A stretch of 20,242 bases of DNA from the NCBI GenBank assembly GCA_900768125.1, contig CAAGBS010000029.1, positions 1 to 20,242 of the forward strand, read 5' to 3'. The position numbers and the translations under genes were made by a program. Shown in pieces: positions 13,808 to 20,242 of the stretch (its first letter is position 1; every line of letters begins with the position of its first letter). Source of the DNA: Oscillospiraceae bacterium. GTDB lineage: Bacteria; Bacillota; Clostridia; Oscillospirales; Ruminococcaceae. The notes under the pieces are model-generated. The model saw nothing but the letters and a program-made list of their open reading frames with translations. It was not told the origin of the DNA and made no database searches.

Positions 13808-15604
13808 TCACACTGACTGCGCCGTGTACAGCCTGTAGTAATCGCCCTTTTTCGCCATGAGTTCGTCATGCGTGCCCGCTTCCGTAATGCCCTTGTTGGA
13901 GACGTACATTATGCGGTCGCAGCTGCGGATAGTTGACAGTCTGTGCGCGATTATGAACGATGTTCTTCCATTTAAAAGATGGTTCAGCCCGTTCTGGAGG
14001 TAGCGCTCGGTCTTCGCGTCAATGGAAGACGTAGCCTCGTCCAGCACCAGTATCTTCGGGTCGGATACTATCGTCCTCGCGAACGCTATCAGCTGCTTCT
14101 GACCCTGGGAAAGTCCCGCGCCGCGCTCGTTCACCTCGGTGGCGTAGCCGTCCGGCAGCGACTCGATGTAGCTGTCTATCCCGACTATCCGGCAGGCACT
14201 GCGTATTTCTTCGTCAGTCGCGTCAAGCTTGCCATATGCGATATTGTCCCGGATAGTCCCGCTGAAAATGAAGCTGTCCTGCAGCATTATTCCCATCTGA
14301 GACCGCAGCGAATGCAGCGTGACCTTGGAAATATCGCTCTCGTCGATATCCACCTCGCCGCCGCTCAGGTTGTAGAATCTGGATATCAGGTTTACTATCG
14401 TGGTCTTGCCCGCGCCGGTGGGTCCTACCAGCGCAACGCTCTCGCCCGCCTTGACGTCAAACGAAAGGTGCTCCAGAATATTAATCCCCGGCTCGTAGGC
14501 GAACGTTACGTCCCTGAAATGAACGTCGCCGCGTATCTCCGGCATTTCGGAGGCATCCGGCGCGTCGTCAACGGACACCGGCTCGTCCATCATTTCAAAG
14601 ATACGCTCCAGATTTGCGACCGCGTTGATGAACGTATTCATCAGGTTAGAAAGGTTCATCAGCGGCTGCCAGAATCTCGCGGAGTAGTCGGTCATCGCGA
14701 TGATGGTACCGAAAGATACCATACCCTGCATTCCGATGAGTCCCACCGCGAAAATGAACGCCCTGACGAATATCGACACAACGTCAGTGCTCGGCCATAC
14801 CAGGTTGGAGTAGGAGACCGCCTTCATCCAGACTTTTTTGTATTTTTTCGCCAGCTTGTCGTTTATCTCGGCGTTCTCCTCCTCGCGGGTGAACATCTGG
14901 GAAATCTTTACTCCCACAATGCTCTCGTGAAGATAGGCGTTGAGGTTGGAGCTTTTGTTTGACACCTGCTGCCACGCCTTGCGCTGACCGTTCTTGATGA
15001 CCAGCATTACGACCGCGTACACGGGCAGTCCCGCCATAGTGACAAGCGCAAGCTGCCAGTTCACGAAGAACATGAACACGGTTATGAATATCAGGTTGAT
15101 TATCTCCAGGATAAAGTTTATCAGACCGTTTGTCATCAGGTCGGAGATGGCGTTGATGTAGTTGATTATTCGGGTGAGTATCTTTCCGTGCGGGCGGCTG
15201 TCGTAATACTCAAAGCTGAGCCGCTGCATATGCTCGAACAGGTCTTTTCTTATGTCGTAGACTATATCCTGTCCAACTTTCGTCATCATCACCGAGCGTA
15301 TCTTCGCGAAGATAACGCTGACCACGATGCATACCAGCACTGCCGCGCCGCTCAGAATGATGTACTTCACGCGGTCGTCCGGAGCGACTGCCGCAGCCTC
15401 GCCTACCGGTATCATGTAGTTATCTATCGCGTTCTGCACGATAAGCGGCGAGATAAGCCCTATCACAGAACCCAGCGCGCTCAGAATCAGAGATATCGCG
15501 ATGCGCTTTTTATATTTCGCCGCGTAGACCAGCGAGCGTTTAAGGTGCCGTATGTCGAACGGGGTCTCAAGCGCCTCGTCCACGTCGAATTTATTTCTTG
15601 CCAT
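13808..15604 (-). CDS. ABC exporter half-transporter, subunit 2 (catalytic Walker B, LSQGQ signature)
   Basis: The 598-residue product is a type IV (ABCB/multidrug) half-exporter: a six-helix membrane domain (about 30-335) fused to a nucleotide-binding domain. Visible motifs are Walker A GPTGAGKT (394-401), Q-loop Gln442, signature LSQGQ (498-502, normally LSGGQ), Walker B ILVLDE with catalytic Glu523, and H-loop His554 in IIAHRLST. It pairs with the gene just upstream: only 12 nt separate them, and the ribosome binding site (AAGGGGGG) overlaps the preceding stop codon. Family knowledge suggests an ATP-driven efflux pump of the BmrCD/LmrCD/TM287-288 kind. The substrate (drug, lipid or peptide) cannot be read. 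Confidence 0.93.
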   Translation of the reverse strand: MARNKFDVDEALETPFDIRHLKRSLVYAAKYKKRIAISLILSALGSVIGLISPLIVQNAIDNYMIPVGEAAAVAPDDRVKYIILSGAAVLVCIVVSVIFAKIRSVMMTKVGQDIVYDIRKDLFEHMQRLSFEYYDSRPHGKILTRIINYINAISDLMTNGLINFILEIINLIFITVFMFFVNWQLALVTMAGLPVYAVVMLVIKNGQRKAWQQVSNKSSNLNAYLHESIVGVKISQMFTREEENAEINDKLAKKYKKVWMKAVSYSNLVWPSTDVVSIFVRAFIFAVGLIGMQGMVSFGTIIAMTDYSARFWQPLMNLSNLMNTFINAVANLERIFEMMDEPVSVDDAPDASEMPEIRGDVHFRDVTFAYEPGINILEHLSFDVKAGESVALVGPTGAGKTTIVNLISRFYNLSGGEVDIDESDISKVTLHSLRSQMGIMLQDSFIFSGTIRDNIAYGKLDATDEEIRSACRIVGIDSYIESLPDGYATEVNERGAGLSQGQKQLIAFARTIVSDPKILVLDEATSSIDAKTERYLQNGLNHLLNGRTSFIIAHRLSTIRSCDRIMYVSNKGITEAGTHDELMAKKGDYYRLYTAQSV

Positions 15605-15616
15605 TGTTATCCCCCC

Positions 15617-17356
15617 TTACTTCTGCAGCTCGAATACGTCGCGGTAATAGCCGTCTTTCTTTATGAGTTCATCGTGGGTGCCCTGCTCGAGAATCTTCCC
15701 ATCTTTCAGCACGATTATCTTGTCGGCGTACTTCGCGGTAGAGATACGCTGTGCGATTATCAGCTTGGTGCAGGGGAAATCCAGGTTCGAGAGCGATTCC
15801 TGGATATGCTTTTCAGTCTCCAGGTCTACTGCCGAGGTCGTGTCGTCGAGTATCAGTATCGACGGCTTGACTGCAAGCGCTCTCGCCAGCGAAATCCTCT
15901 GCTTCTGACCGCCGGAAAGTCCCACGCCGCGCTCGCCGACTATCGTTTCGTAGCCGTCCGAAAGCTTCCTGATGAAGCCGTCCGCGTCCGCGTCACGGGC
16001 GTATTTCACAACGTCCTCCTCCGGCATGTCGGAGTTGCCGAAGCTGATGTTGCCGTCTATCGTGTCGGAGTACAGCAGGACGTCCTGGGTCGCGAAGCCT
16101 ATGTTGTGGCGGAGCTGCTTCAGCTTCAGCCGGTTCACGCTCACGCCGTCCACCCGCACTTCGCCGCTGTTGGCATCGTAAATACGCGGGATAAGCTCTG
16201 CGAGGGTCGTCTTGCCGGAGCCTGTCTCACCCATGATCACTACAGTCTCTCCCGGCTCCACCGTGAAGCTGATGTCTTTCAGCACCTCGGTGTTGCCGTA
16301 GGAGAAGCTCACATGGTCGAACTCTATCTTTCCATCGAAGCGCCCGGGCTTGTCCACAGCGTCGTTGCGGTCAACTATGCGCGGGCTTCCGTAGTATATC
16401 TCGATTATTTTGTTAGCCGAAGCCGTGAAGCGCTGCAGGTCGTTGACTATGTTTCCGAGCGTTCTCATCGGGTTTGAAAGCGTCCAGATAAGTCCTGCGA
16501 ACGCTGCGTACTGACCGAGGGTTATCCTGCCGAAAACCACGAACAGTCCGCCTGCGACCAGCATGACCACCGACAGCGACTGCGCGGTGACCTCCAGGTA
16601 TGGGAAAAATTTCAGCCACATAAAAGCGGCTTTCTTGTTCGCCCGGTTGTATTCCTGGCTGTACTCGTCAAAGCGCTTTATCTCGTAGTCCTCGCGGGCA
16701 AACGCCTTTACCACGCGGTTGCCGGAGATATTCTCCTCGGCGGCGGTGTTCATTCTGGACAGCTTTTCGCGCAGGTCAACGTAAAGCGGTCCGACCTTGC
16801 ACTTGAAAAGCCATGTGATGAACAGTATCACCGGAGTGAGCGCGATAAGGCACAGCGCCATCAGCCAGTCCATCGTGAAGAAGAATATCAGCGAAGCCGA
16901 GAAAAGCACCAGGCACTCCACCATGGTCTTGATTATCCACGCGATGGAGTGGCGCACCATGTCCAGGTCGGCGGTAACGCGGGTCATGATGTCGCCGGTG
17001 CGGTAGACATTATAGAACGCCGCGTCCTGATTCTCTATCTTGTCGAACAGCACCTTTCGCACCCGGTAGATGAGCGTCTGCGACGTATGCTCGTACATCA
17101 TGTTGCTTCCGTACTGAATGCAGCAGCGCAGAAGCGTGAATCCTACCATTGCGGCGAGCATTCCGATGAGCACGTCCGTGTGCTCCTGCAGGTTCAGCAG
17201 GGCGTTCTCGTTCACGATGAACGTATCGGTTATCTGCTGGGTGAAATATGGTGTGATTATGTACATCGACTGACACGCCACCGTCAGGCACAGCGCGAGA
17301 ATATATATCGCGCGGCAGCCCTTCATGTTCTTCCACAGCCATTTGAAAAGAAACAT
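15617..17356 (-). CDS. ABC exporter half-transporter, subunit 1 (degenerate ATP site)
   Basis: The 579-residue half-exporter has six membrane helices (about 15-310) and a nucleotide-binding domain. Walker A is GETGSGKT and the signature is the canonical LSGGQ. However, Walker B ends ILILDD, with aspartate in place of the catalytic glutamate, and the H-loop is IIAQRIST, with glutamine for histidine. Its partner has the intact Glu and His but a changed signature (LSQGQ). In the head-to-tail dimer all three changes fall in the same composite site, so one site hydrolyses ATP and the other mainly binds it, as in known asymmetric heterodimeric exporters. The start is set by GGGGAGG 5 nt upstream on the minus strand. 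It is the first gene of the operon. Confidence 0.93.
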   Translation of the reverse strand: MFLFKWLWKNMKGCRAIYILALCLTVACQSMYIITPYFTQQITDTFIVNENALLNLQEHTDVLIGMLAAMVGFTLLRCCIQYGSNMMYEHTSQTLIYRVRKVLFDKIENQDAAFYNVYRTGDIMTRVTADLDMVRHSIAWIIKTMVECLVLFSASLIFFFTMDWLMALCLIALTPVILFITWLFKCKVGPLYVDLREKLSRMNTAAEENISGNRVVKAFAREDYEIKRFDEYSQEYNRANKKAAFMWLKFFPYLEVTAQSLSVVMLVAGGLFVVFGRITLGQYAAFAGLIWTLSNPMRTLGNIVNDLQRFTASANKIIEIYYGSPRIVDRNDAVDKPGRFDGKIEFDHVSFSYGNTEVLKDISFTVEPGETVVIMGETGSGKTTLAELIPRIYDANSGEVRVDGVSVNRLKLKQLRHNIGFATQDVLLYSDTIDGNISFGNSDMPEEDVVKYARDADADGFIRKLSDGYETIVGERGVGLSGGQKQRISLARALAVKPSILILDDTTSAVDLETEKHIQESLSNLDFPCTKLIIAQRISTAKYADKIIVLKDGKILEQGTHDELIKKDGYYRDVFELQK

Positions 17357-17408
17357 ACTATCCTCCCCTTTCTCTTTTCCGTCCGCGTATCTTTCTCGTG
17401 CGAACGGT

Positions 17409-17422
17409 TGAAAACGTTTACT
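17409..17422. promoter_or_regulatory. cre-like / LacI-family operator at the exporter transcription start
   Basis: TGAAAACGTTTACT matches the catabolite-responsive element consensus TGWAANCGNTNWCA at 13 of 14 positions and is built on the palindrome AAACGTTT. It covers the predicted start (near 17419) of the minus-strand exporter transcript, so binding by CcpA or another LacI-family repressor would block transcription. Confidence 0.5.
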
Positions 17423-17425
17423 GTT

Positions 17426-17453
17426 AGTATAACAGAAATTTTAGATTTGTAAA
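17426..17453 (-). promoter_or_regulatory. Sigma-A promoter of the ABC exporter operon
   Basis: On the minus strand TTTACA (17453-17448) and TATACT (17431-17426) are 16 nt apart. A short dyad CTGTTA/TAACAG (17421-17435) overlaps the -10 box and may be a second operator. The leader is about 60 nt. Confidence 0.65.
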
Positions 17454-17631
17454 GTGGCAAAAGCGTACAAGATTAATAATTATTAAACTGTTTTTTTGAC
17501 GAAAATATAAAAGAAGATAGATTTGTACGATTTTTTTGCTGTGATTATACGATTCTTCACAGCGGGTTTATACTATATTTAATTGAAATACATATGGATT
17601 TCCGCAGGAGCAGTTTTTTTCTCAGCCGGAC
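17454..17631. other. Divergent AT-rich intergenic region with several dyads
   Basis: No ORF or known RNA was seen. It holds a perfect 14-bp palindrome TTAATAATTATTAA (17473-17486), the widely spaced repeat CGTACAA/TTGTACG (17464-17470 and 17523-17529), and GCTGTG/CACAGC (17538-17543 and 17558-17563). These may be regulator sites for either flanking operon; function is not shown. Confidence 0.35.
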
Positions 17632-17660
17632 TTGAAATCACCGGAGATATGTGCTATAAT
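17632..17660 (+). promoter_or_regulatory. Sigma-A promoter of the sensor-GGDEF operon
   Basis: TTGAAA (17632-17637) and TATAAT (17655-17660) are 17 nt apart, with the start expected near 17667 and a leader of about 30 nt. Confidence 0.8.
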
Positions 17661-17697
17661 ATATTAAATTGTATCAACATGTAAAGGAGCGCCGCCT

Positions 17698-19596
17698 GTG
17701 ATCTTCGGTAAAACCATAGTTGCCCTGTGTATCCCAAAGATCCACGAAGCAACAAATCATAAATTCATATCCGCATTTGCAAAGTGCCTTGCGGCTGAAA
17801 ACAGCAGACTGATGGTGTACGCCACTCCATCCGAGCTTTTTTGGGGTTCTGTCGACGAGCAGGGTGAAAAAACAGTATTCGACCTGATAAACTACGACAT
17901 CACCGACGCGGTCGTGATACACGACGAGCTTATAAAGGACAAGGACACTATCCGCGCTATCATTGCAAAGGCAAAGAGCCGCGGTATCCCGGTGCTGACC
18001 ATCGGCGGGAACTACCCCGGCTGCGTTGGCATTTCGTTCGACTACTCAGCAGGATTCGCCCAGGTCGTAAGACATGTGCTGGAAGTCCACAACGTTAAAG
18101 ACATTCACCTTATCGCGGGAATAAAAGACAACGAGTTTTCCGAACAGAGGATAGAAGTAGCACGCAGAGCCGCCGAGGAATACGGAATTTCCCTCGGCGA
18201 GGAGGAAATAAGCTACGGCGAGTTCTGGAGCGTACCCACCGAAAACGCTGTGGAGGCTCTTTTCAAGCGCCGCAGGCGGCTTCCACAGGCGATAGTCTGC
18301 GCGAACGACGCCATGGCTATCACCACCGTTTCAGTGCTGAAGAAGCACGGGTTACGCGTGCCGGAGGACGTAATAGTCACCGGATTCGACGGAATCCCCG
18401 AGATAAAGTACAGCGTCCCGCAGATAACCACCTGCCTGTGCAGCAGCGAGCACCTCGCCCAGACTTTCTCGGATACGATAATGAAGCTGCTGAGCGGCGA
18501 AACGGTACCGGAGCACATTTATGTCACCCCCGAGCTTCAGACATCCGAAAGCTGCGGCTGTTCCACCGCAATTCATCTGAACGCGTCAGAGGAGCTTACC
18601 TACGTCAACAACTCGTTCAACCGCTATCAGTCAGAGGAAGAAGCAATGTTCCGCATGATGTCACGCGTGATGGAGTGCAGCAGCATTTCCGAGATAGCCG
18701 TCATGCTGGACTGCTACGATTTCTACGACCTTGTGATGGCGCTTATCCCGGAGTGCGCCGACCGTACCTGCGACCCGCTCCGCAAATCGTCCGGCGTGAG
18801 GTTCGGGGATACGGTCAAGGTGTTCTACAACACGAATTTCCCCATGCACGGGCGGATAGACGACATGAAGACCTCCCAGCTTCACCCGAACCTGAAGGAC
18901 GTGCTGACCGAACACGAGGAGCCGCTGATATTCTTCGCGCTGAACTACATGGGGCTTCCGATGGGTTACGTATGCTTCAATTTCCATGATTATGACATTC
19001 AGAACTACTACAAGGCTTCCCAGGTCGTGAATACGATGAACGCGGCGATAGGCGGCTTCCGCACGAAGCAGTACCAGACCTACCTCACCGAGAAGATAGA
19101 GGAAATGTACCGCTGCGACGCTCTGACACACCTGCTGAACCGCGTTGCGTTCAAAAACAGCTATCCCGCTCTGCTGAAAGAATTTCACGGCACCATGACG
19201 GTCGTACTCGCCGACCTGGACGGGCTGAAAAATATAAACGACTCCTACGGCCACGACGACGGCGATTTCGCAATATGTGCAGTCGCGGACGCGCTGCGCT
19301 CGTCATGTCCCGATAATTCGCTTTGTATCCGCTGGGGCGGCGACGAGATGGTCGCGGTCATTCCGGAAGAGGTGGATCCGGGATCGGTGCGAAAAAGCGT
19401 GGAAAGCTTCCTCGACCGTGTGAACGCTTCCTCAGGAAAGGAATATACCATCTCCGCAAGCGTTGGGATAAAATCGTTCGATATCGCTGACTCCTCCGAT
19501 TTCGGGGATATGATCAGGCTCACCGACCAGCTGATGTACAGCGACAAGAAGCAGAAAAAGGAGCTGAAGCTCCGAAACAGTCAAAGCGAGGAATAG
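17698..19596 (+). CDS. LacI-type ligand-binding sensor fused to a GGDEF diguanylate cyclase
   Basis: The 632-residue product begins directly with a LacI/periplasmic-binding-protein type 1 fold (about 1-290). Typical elements are IPVLTIGGNY (97-106), AIVCANDAMAITTVSVLKK (198-216) and PEDVIVTGFDGIPEI (222-236). There is neither a DNA-binding HTH nor a signal peptide, so it should sense a small molecule, perhaps a sugar, in the cytosol. A middle region (about 305-460) looks GAF-like but is unassigned. The C-terminal GGDEF domain (about 470-632) has DALTHLLNR, ADLDGLKNINDSYGHDDGD with metal-binding Asp506, and the active-site motif GGDEM (547-551). It should make cyclic di-GMP. The product-inhibition RxxD is absent (Pro538 and Ser541 in its place). 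The GTG start follows AAAGGAG (17683-17689) by 8 nt. A flavodoxin-like gene follows after 10 nt. Confidence 0.88.
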   Translation: MIFGKTIVALCIPKIHEATNHKFISAFAKCLAAENSRLMVYATPSELFWGSVDEQGEKTVFDLINYDITDAVVIHDELIKDKDTIRAIIAKAKSRGIPVLTIGGNYPGCVGISFDYSAGFAQVVRHVLEVHNVKDIHLIAGIKDNEFSEQRIEVARRAAEEYGISLGEEEISYGEFWSVPTENAVEALFKRRRRLPQAIVCANDAMAITTVSVLKKHGLRVPEDVIVTGFDGIPEIKYSVPQITTCLCSSEHLAQTFSDTIMKLLSGETVPEHIYVTPELQTSESCGCSTAIHLNASEELTYVNNSFNRYQSEEEAMFRMMSRVMECSSISEIAVMLDCYDFYDLVMALIPECADRTCDPLRKSSGVRFGDTVKVFYNTNFPMHGRIDDMKTSQLHPNLKDVLTEHEEPLIFFALNYMGLPMGYVCFNFHDYDIQNYYKASQVVNTMNAAIGGFRTKQYQTYLTEKIEEMYRCDALTHLLNRVAFKNSYPALLKEFHGTMTVVLADLDGLKNINDSYGHDDGDFAICAVADALRSSCPDNSLCIRWGGDEMVAVIPEEVDPGSVRKSVESFLDRVNASSGKEYTISASVGIKSFDIADSSDFGDMIRLTDQLMYSDKKQKKELKLRNSQSEE

Positions 19597-19606
19597 AGGT
19601 CATTTT

Positions 19607-20092
19607 ATGAAAGCAGTTATCTATGAGAGCAACACAGGCAGCGCCAGACGCTACGCGGAAATGCTCGCCGACAAGTTCGGGGTGCCCGCTTATTCGCTCC
19701 GGGAAGCTCTGAAGATCCTCCCGAAGGACGAGGAAGCAATATTCGTCGGCTGGATATTCGCAAACAAGATCCAGGGACTGAAAAAAGCGCAGAAACGCTG
19801 GAATCTCCTGTGCGTGTGCGCAGTGGGAATGAATCCCGGCGGCGAGGTTTACGACAAGATACTCCGCGAGGCGAATCCCACGGATATCCCGATATTCTAC
19901 CTGCGCGGCAGGCTCGACCTCAACCGCCTGAAATGGCTCCAGAGAAAGCTCATCCAGACGATATGCGCCGACCTCGAAAAGCAGAACAAGCCCGGCACCG
20001 AGGAAATGATAAACGTGCTGAAAAACGGCTGCGACTTCATCAGCGAGGATAATCTTACGGCGGTCATCGCTTTCGCGCTTGCAAACGAATAA
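19607..20092 (+). CDS. Flavodoxin-like protein
   Basis: The 161-residue product starts with MKAVIYESNTGSARRYAEML. The ESNTGSARRYA loop (7-17) corresponds to the FMN-phosphate-binding loop of flavodoxins, followed by the helix expected there. AIFVGWIFANKIQGLKKAQ (44-62) and LCVCAVGMNPGG (68-79) fit the later strands and flavin-contact loops. It probably binds FMN and carries electrons or acts as a small oxidoreductase of the flavodoxin/protoporphyrinogen-oxidase-like group; its partner is unknown. AGAGGT, overlapping the stop of the GGDEF gene, is 6 nt before the ATG, so the two are co-transcribed. The functional link between them is unclear. Confidence 0.8.
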   Translation: MKAVIYESNTGSARRYAEMLADKFGVPAYSLREALKILPKDEEAIFVGWIFANKIQGLKKAQKRWNLLCVCAVGMNPGGEVYDKILREANPTDIPIFYLRGRLDLNRLKWLQRKLIQTICADLEKQNKPGTEEMINVLKNGCDFISEDNLTAVIAFALANE

Positions 20093-20098
20093 CTCCGG

Positions 20099-20157
20099 CA
20101 GGCAGAAATTTTCGGTTTCTGCCTGAGACCGTCGAAAAAGTCACTAAAGTGACTTTT
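20099..20157 (+). terminator. Tandem hairpins after the flavodoxin-like gene, likely terminator
   Basis: CAGGCAGAAA (20099-20108) pairs perfectly with TTTCTGCCTG (20116-20125). Eleven bases on, AAAAGTCAC (20136-20144) pairs with GTGACTTTT (20149-20157) around TAAA. Only the second has a T run, and it lies in the stem, so termination may be partial. Confidence 0.55.
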
Positions 20158-20166
20158 CCGCCGAAC

Positions 20167-20236
20167 ATCCGCGCCGCGCGCACGGTTTGTCGGCATAGCC
20201 GACAAACCGCACACTTGCGCGGATAGAAGTGTTTTT
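20167..20236 (+). repeat. Nested hairpin element with the shared GAAGTGTTT tail
   Basis: Outer arms ATCCGCGC and GCGCGGAT (20167-20174, 20217-20224) and inner arms CGGTTTGTCGGC and GCCGACAAACCG (20183-20194, 20198-20209) are perfect, with a 3-nt loop. The element ends in GGATAGAAGTGTTTTT (20221-20236), 14 of 16 the same as the tail of the element at 13685-13801. Both lie 3' of a gene and in the same orientation relative to it. Confidence 0.65.
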
Positions 20237-20242
20237 TGCCTC

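Noticed and set aside
15188..16477. Plus-strand open frame of 429 codons antisense to the two ABC exporter genes
   Set aside because: It spans the junction of two well-supported minus-strand genes and shows no motif or ribosome binding site.
1..20242. CRISPR array, insertion sequence or integrase
   Set aside because: No regularly spaced repeats, transposase or recombinase motifs were found on either strand. The palindromes at 3848, 13703 and 20167 are single hairpin elements.

Overview
The window looks like chromosome from an endospore-forming gut Clostridia member, most likely an Oscillospiraceae/Ruminococcaceae relative. The evidence is a spoIIGA-sigE-sigG sporulation cluster, strong Gram-positive ribosome binding sites, sigma-A promoters with TTGACA/TATAAT-like boxes 16-17 bp apart, tRNA genes that encode their own CCA, and GC-rich coding sequence with AT-rich spacers. 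No species can be named from the sequence alone.

Layout. 1-845 is an eroded, visibly more AT-rich stretch: a small membrane/zinc-ribbon ORF of doubtful integrity and, tail to tail with it, the C-terminal remnant of a winged-helix, replication-initiator-like gene. It abuts tRNA-Ser(CGA) on the minus strand. Next come a GH2 glycosidase (1114-3780), a nitroreductase with a long structured leader (3962-4480), tRNA-Leu(UAA), and an operon of a UPF0104/LPG-synthase-type membrane protein with release factor 3 (4849-7577). The sporulation cluster spoIIGA-sigE-sigG occupies 7721-10131. Converging on it is a minus-strand operon of a P-type ATPase homologue followed by a DUF368 (PopT) membrane protein (13503-10162). 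A second minus-strand operon encodes a heterodimeric ABC exporter (17356-13808). Divergent from that is a LacI-type-sensor/GGDEF protein followed by a flavodoxin-like protein (17698-20092).

Main points of interest. (1) The 820-residue P-type ATPase homologue is intact and full length but has lost the phosphorylated aspartate (DKTGT reads EKEGV), the actuator TGE glutamate, the PEGLP glutamate and most of the GDGxND hinge. It is a predicted pseudo-ATPase, co-transcribed with a putative polyprenyl-phosphate transporter. (2) The sigE-sigG spacer carries a long hairpin whose 3' arm contains the whole sigG ribosome binding site, while a sigma-F/G-like promoter lies so that its own transcript would lack the 5' arm. 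This would keep read-through mRNA silent and let forespore mRNA be translated. (3) Two hairpin elements just 3' of unrelated genes share a 16-nt tail, and a third nested hairpin forms most of the nitroreductase leader. (4) A cytosolic LacI-type ligand sensor is fused to a diguanylate cyclase, next to a cre/LacI-operator-like site at the exporter promoter.

No CRISPR array, insertion sequence, rRNA or complete mobile element was seen.
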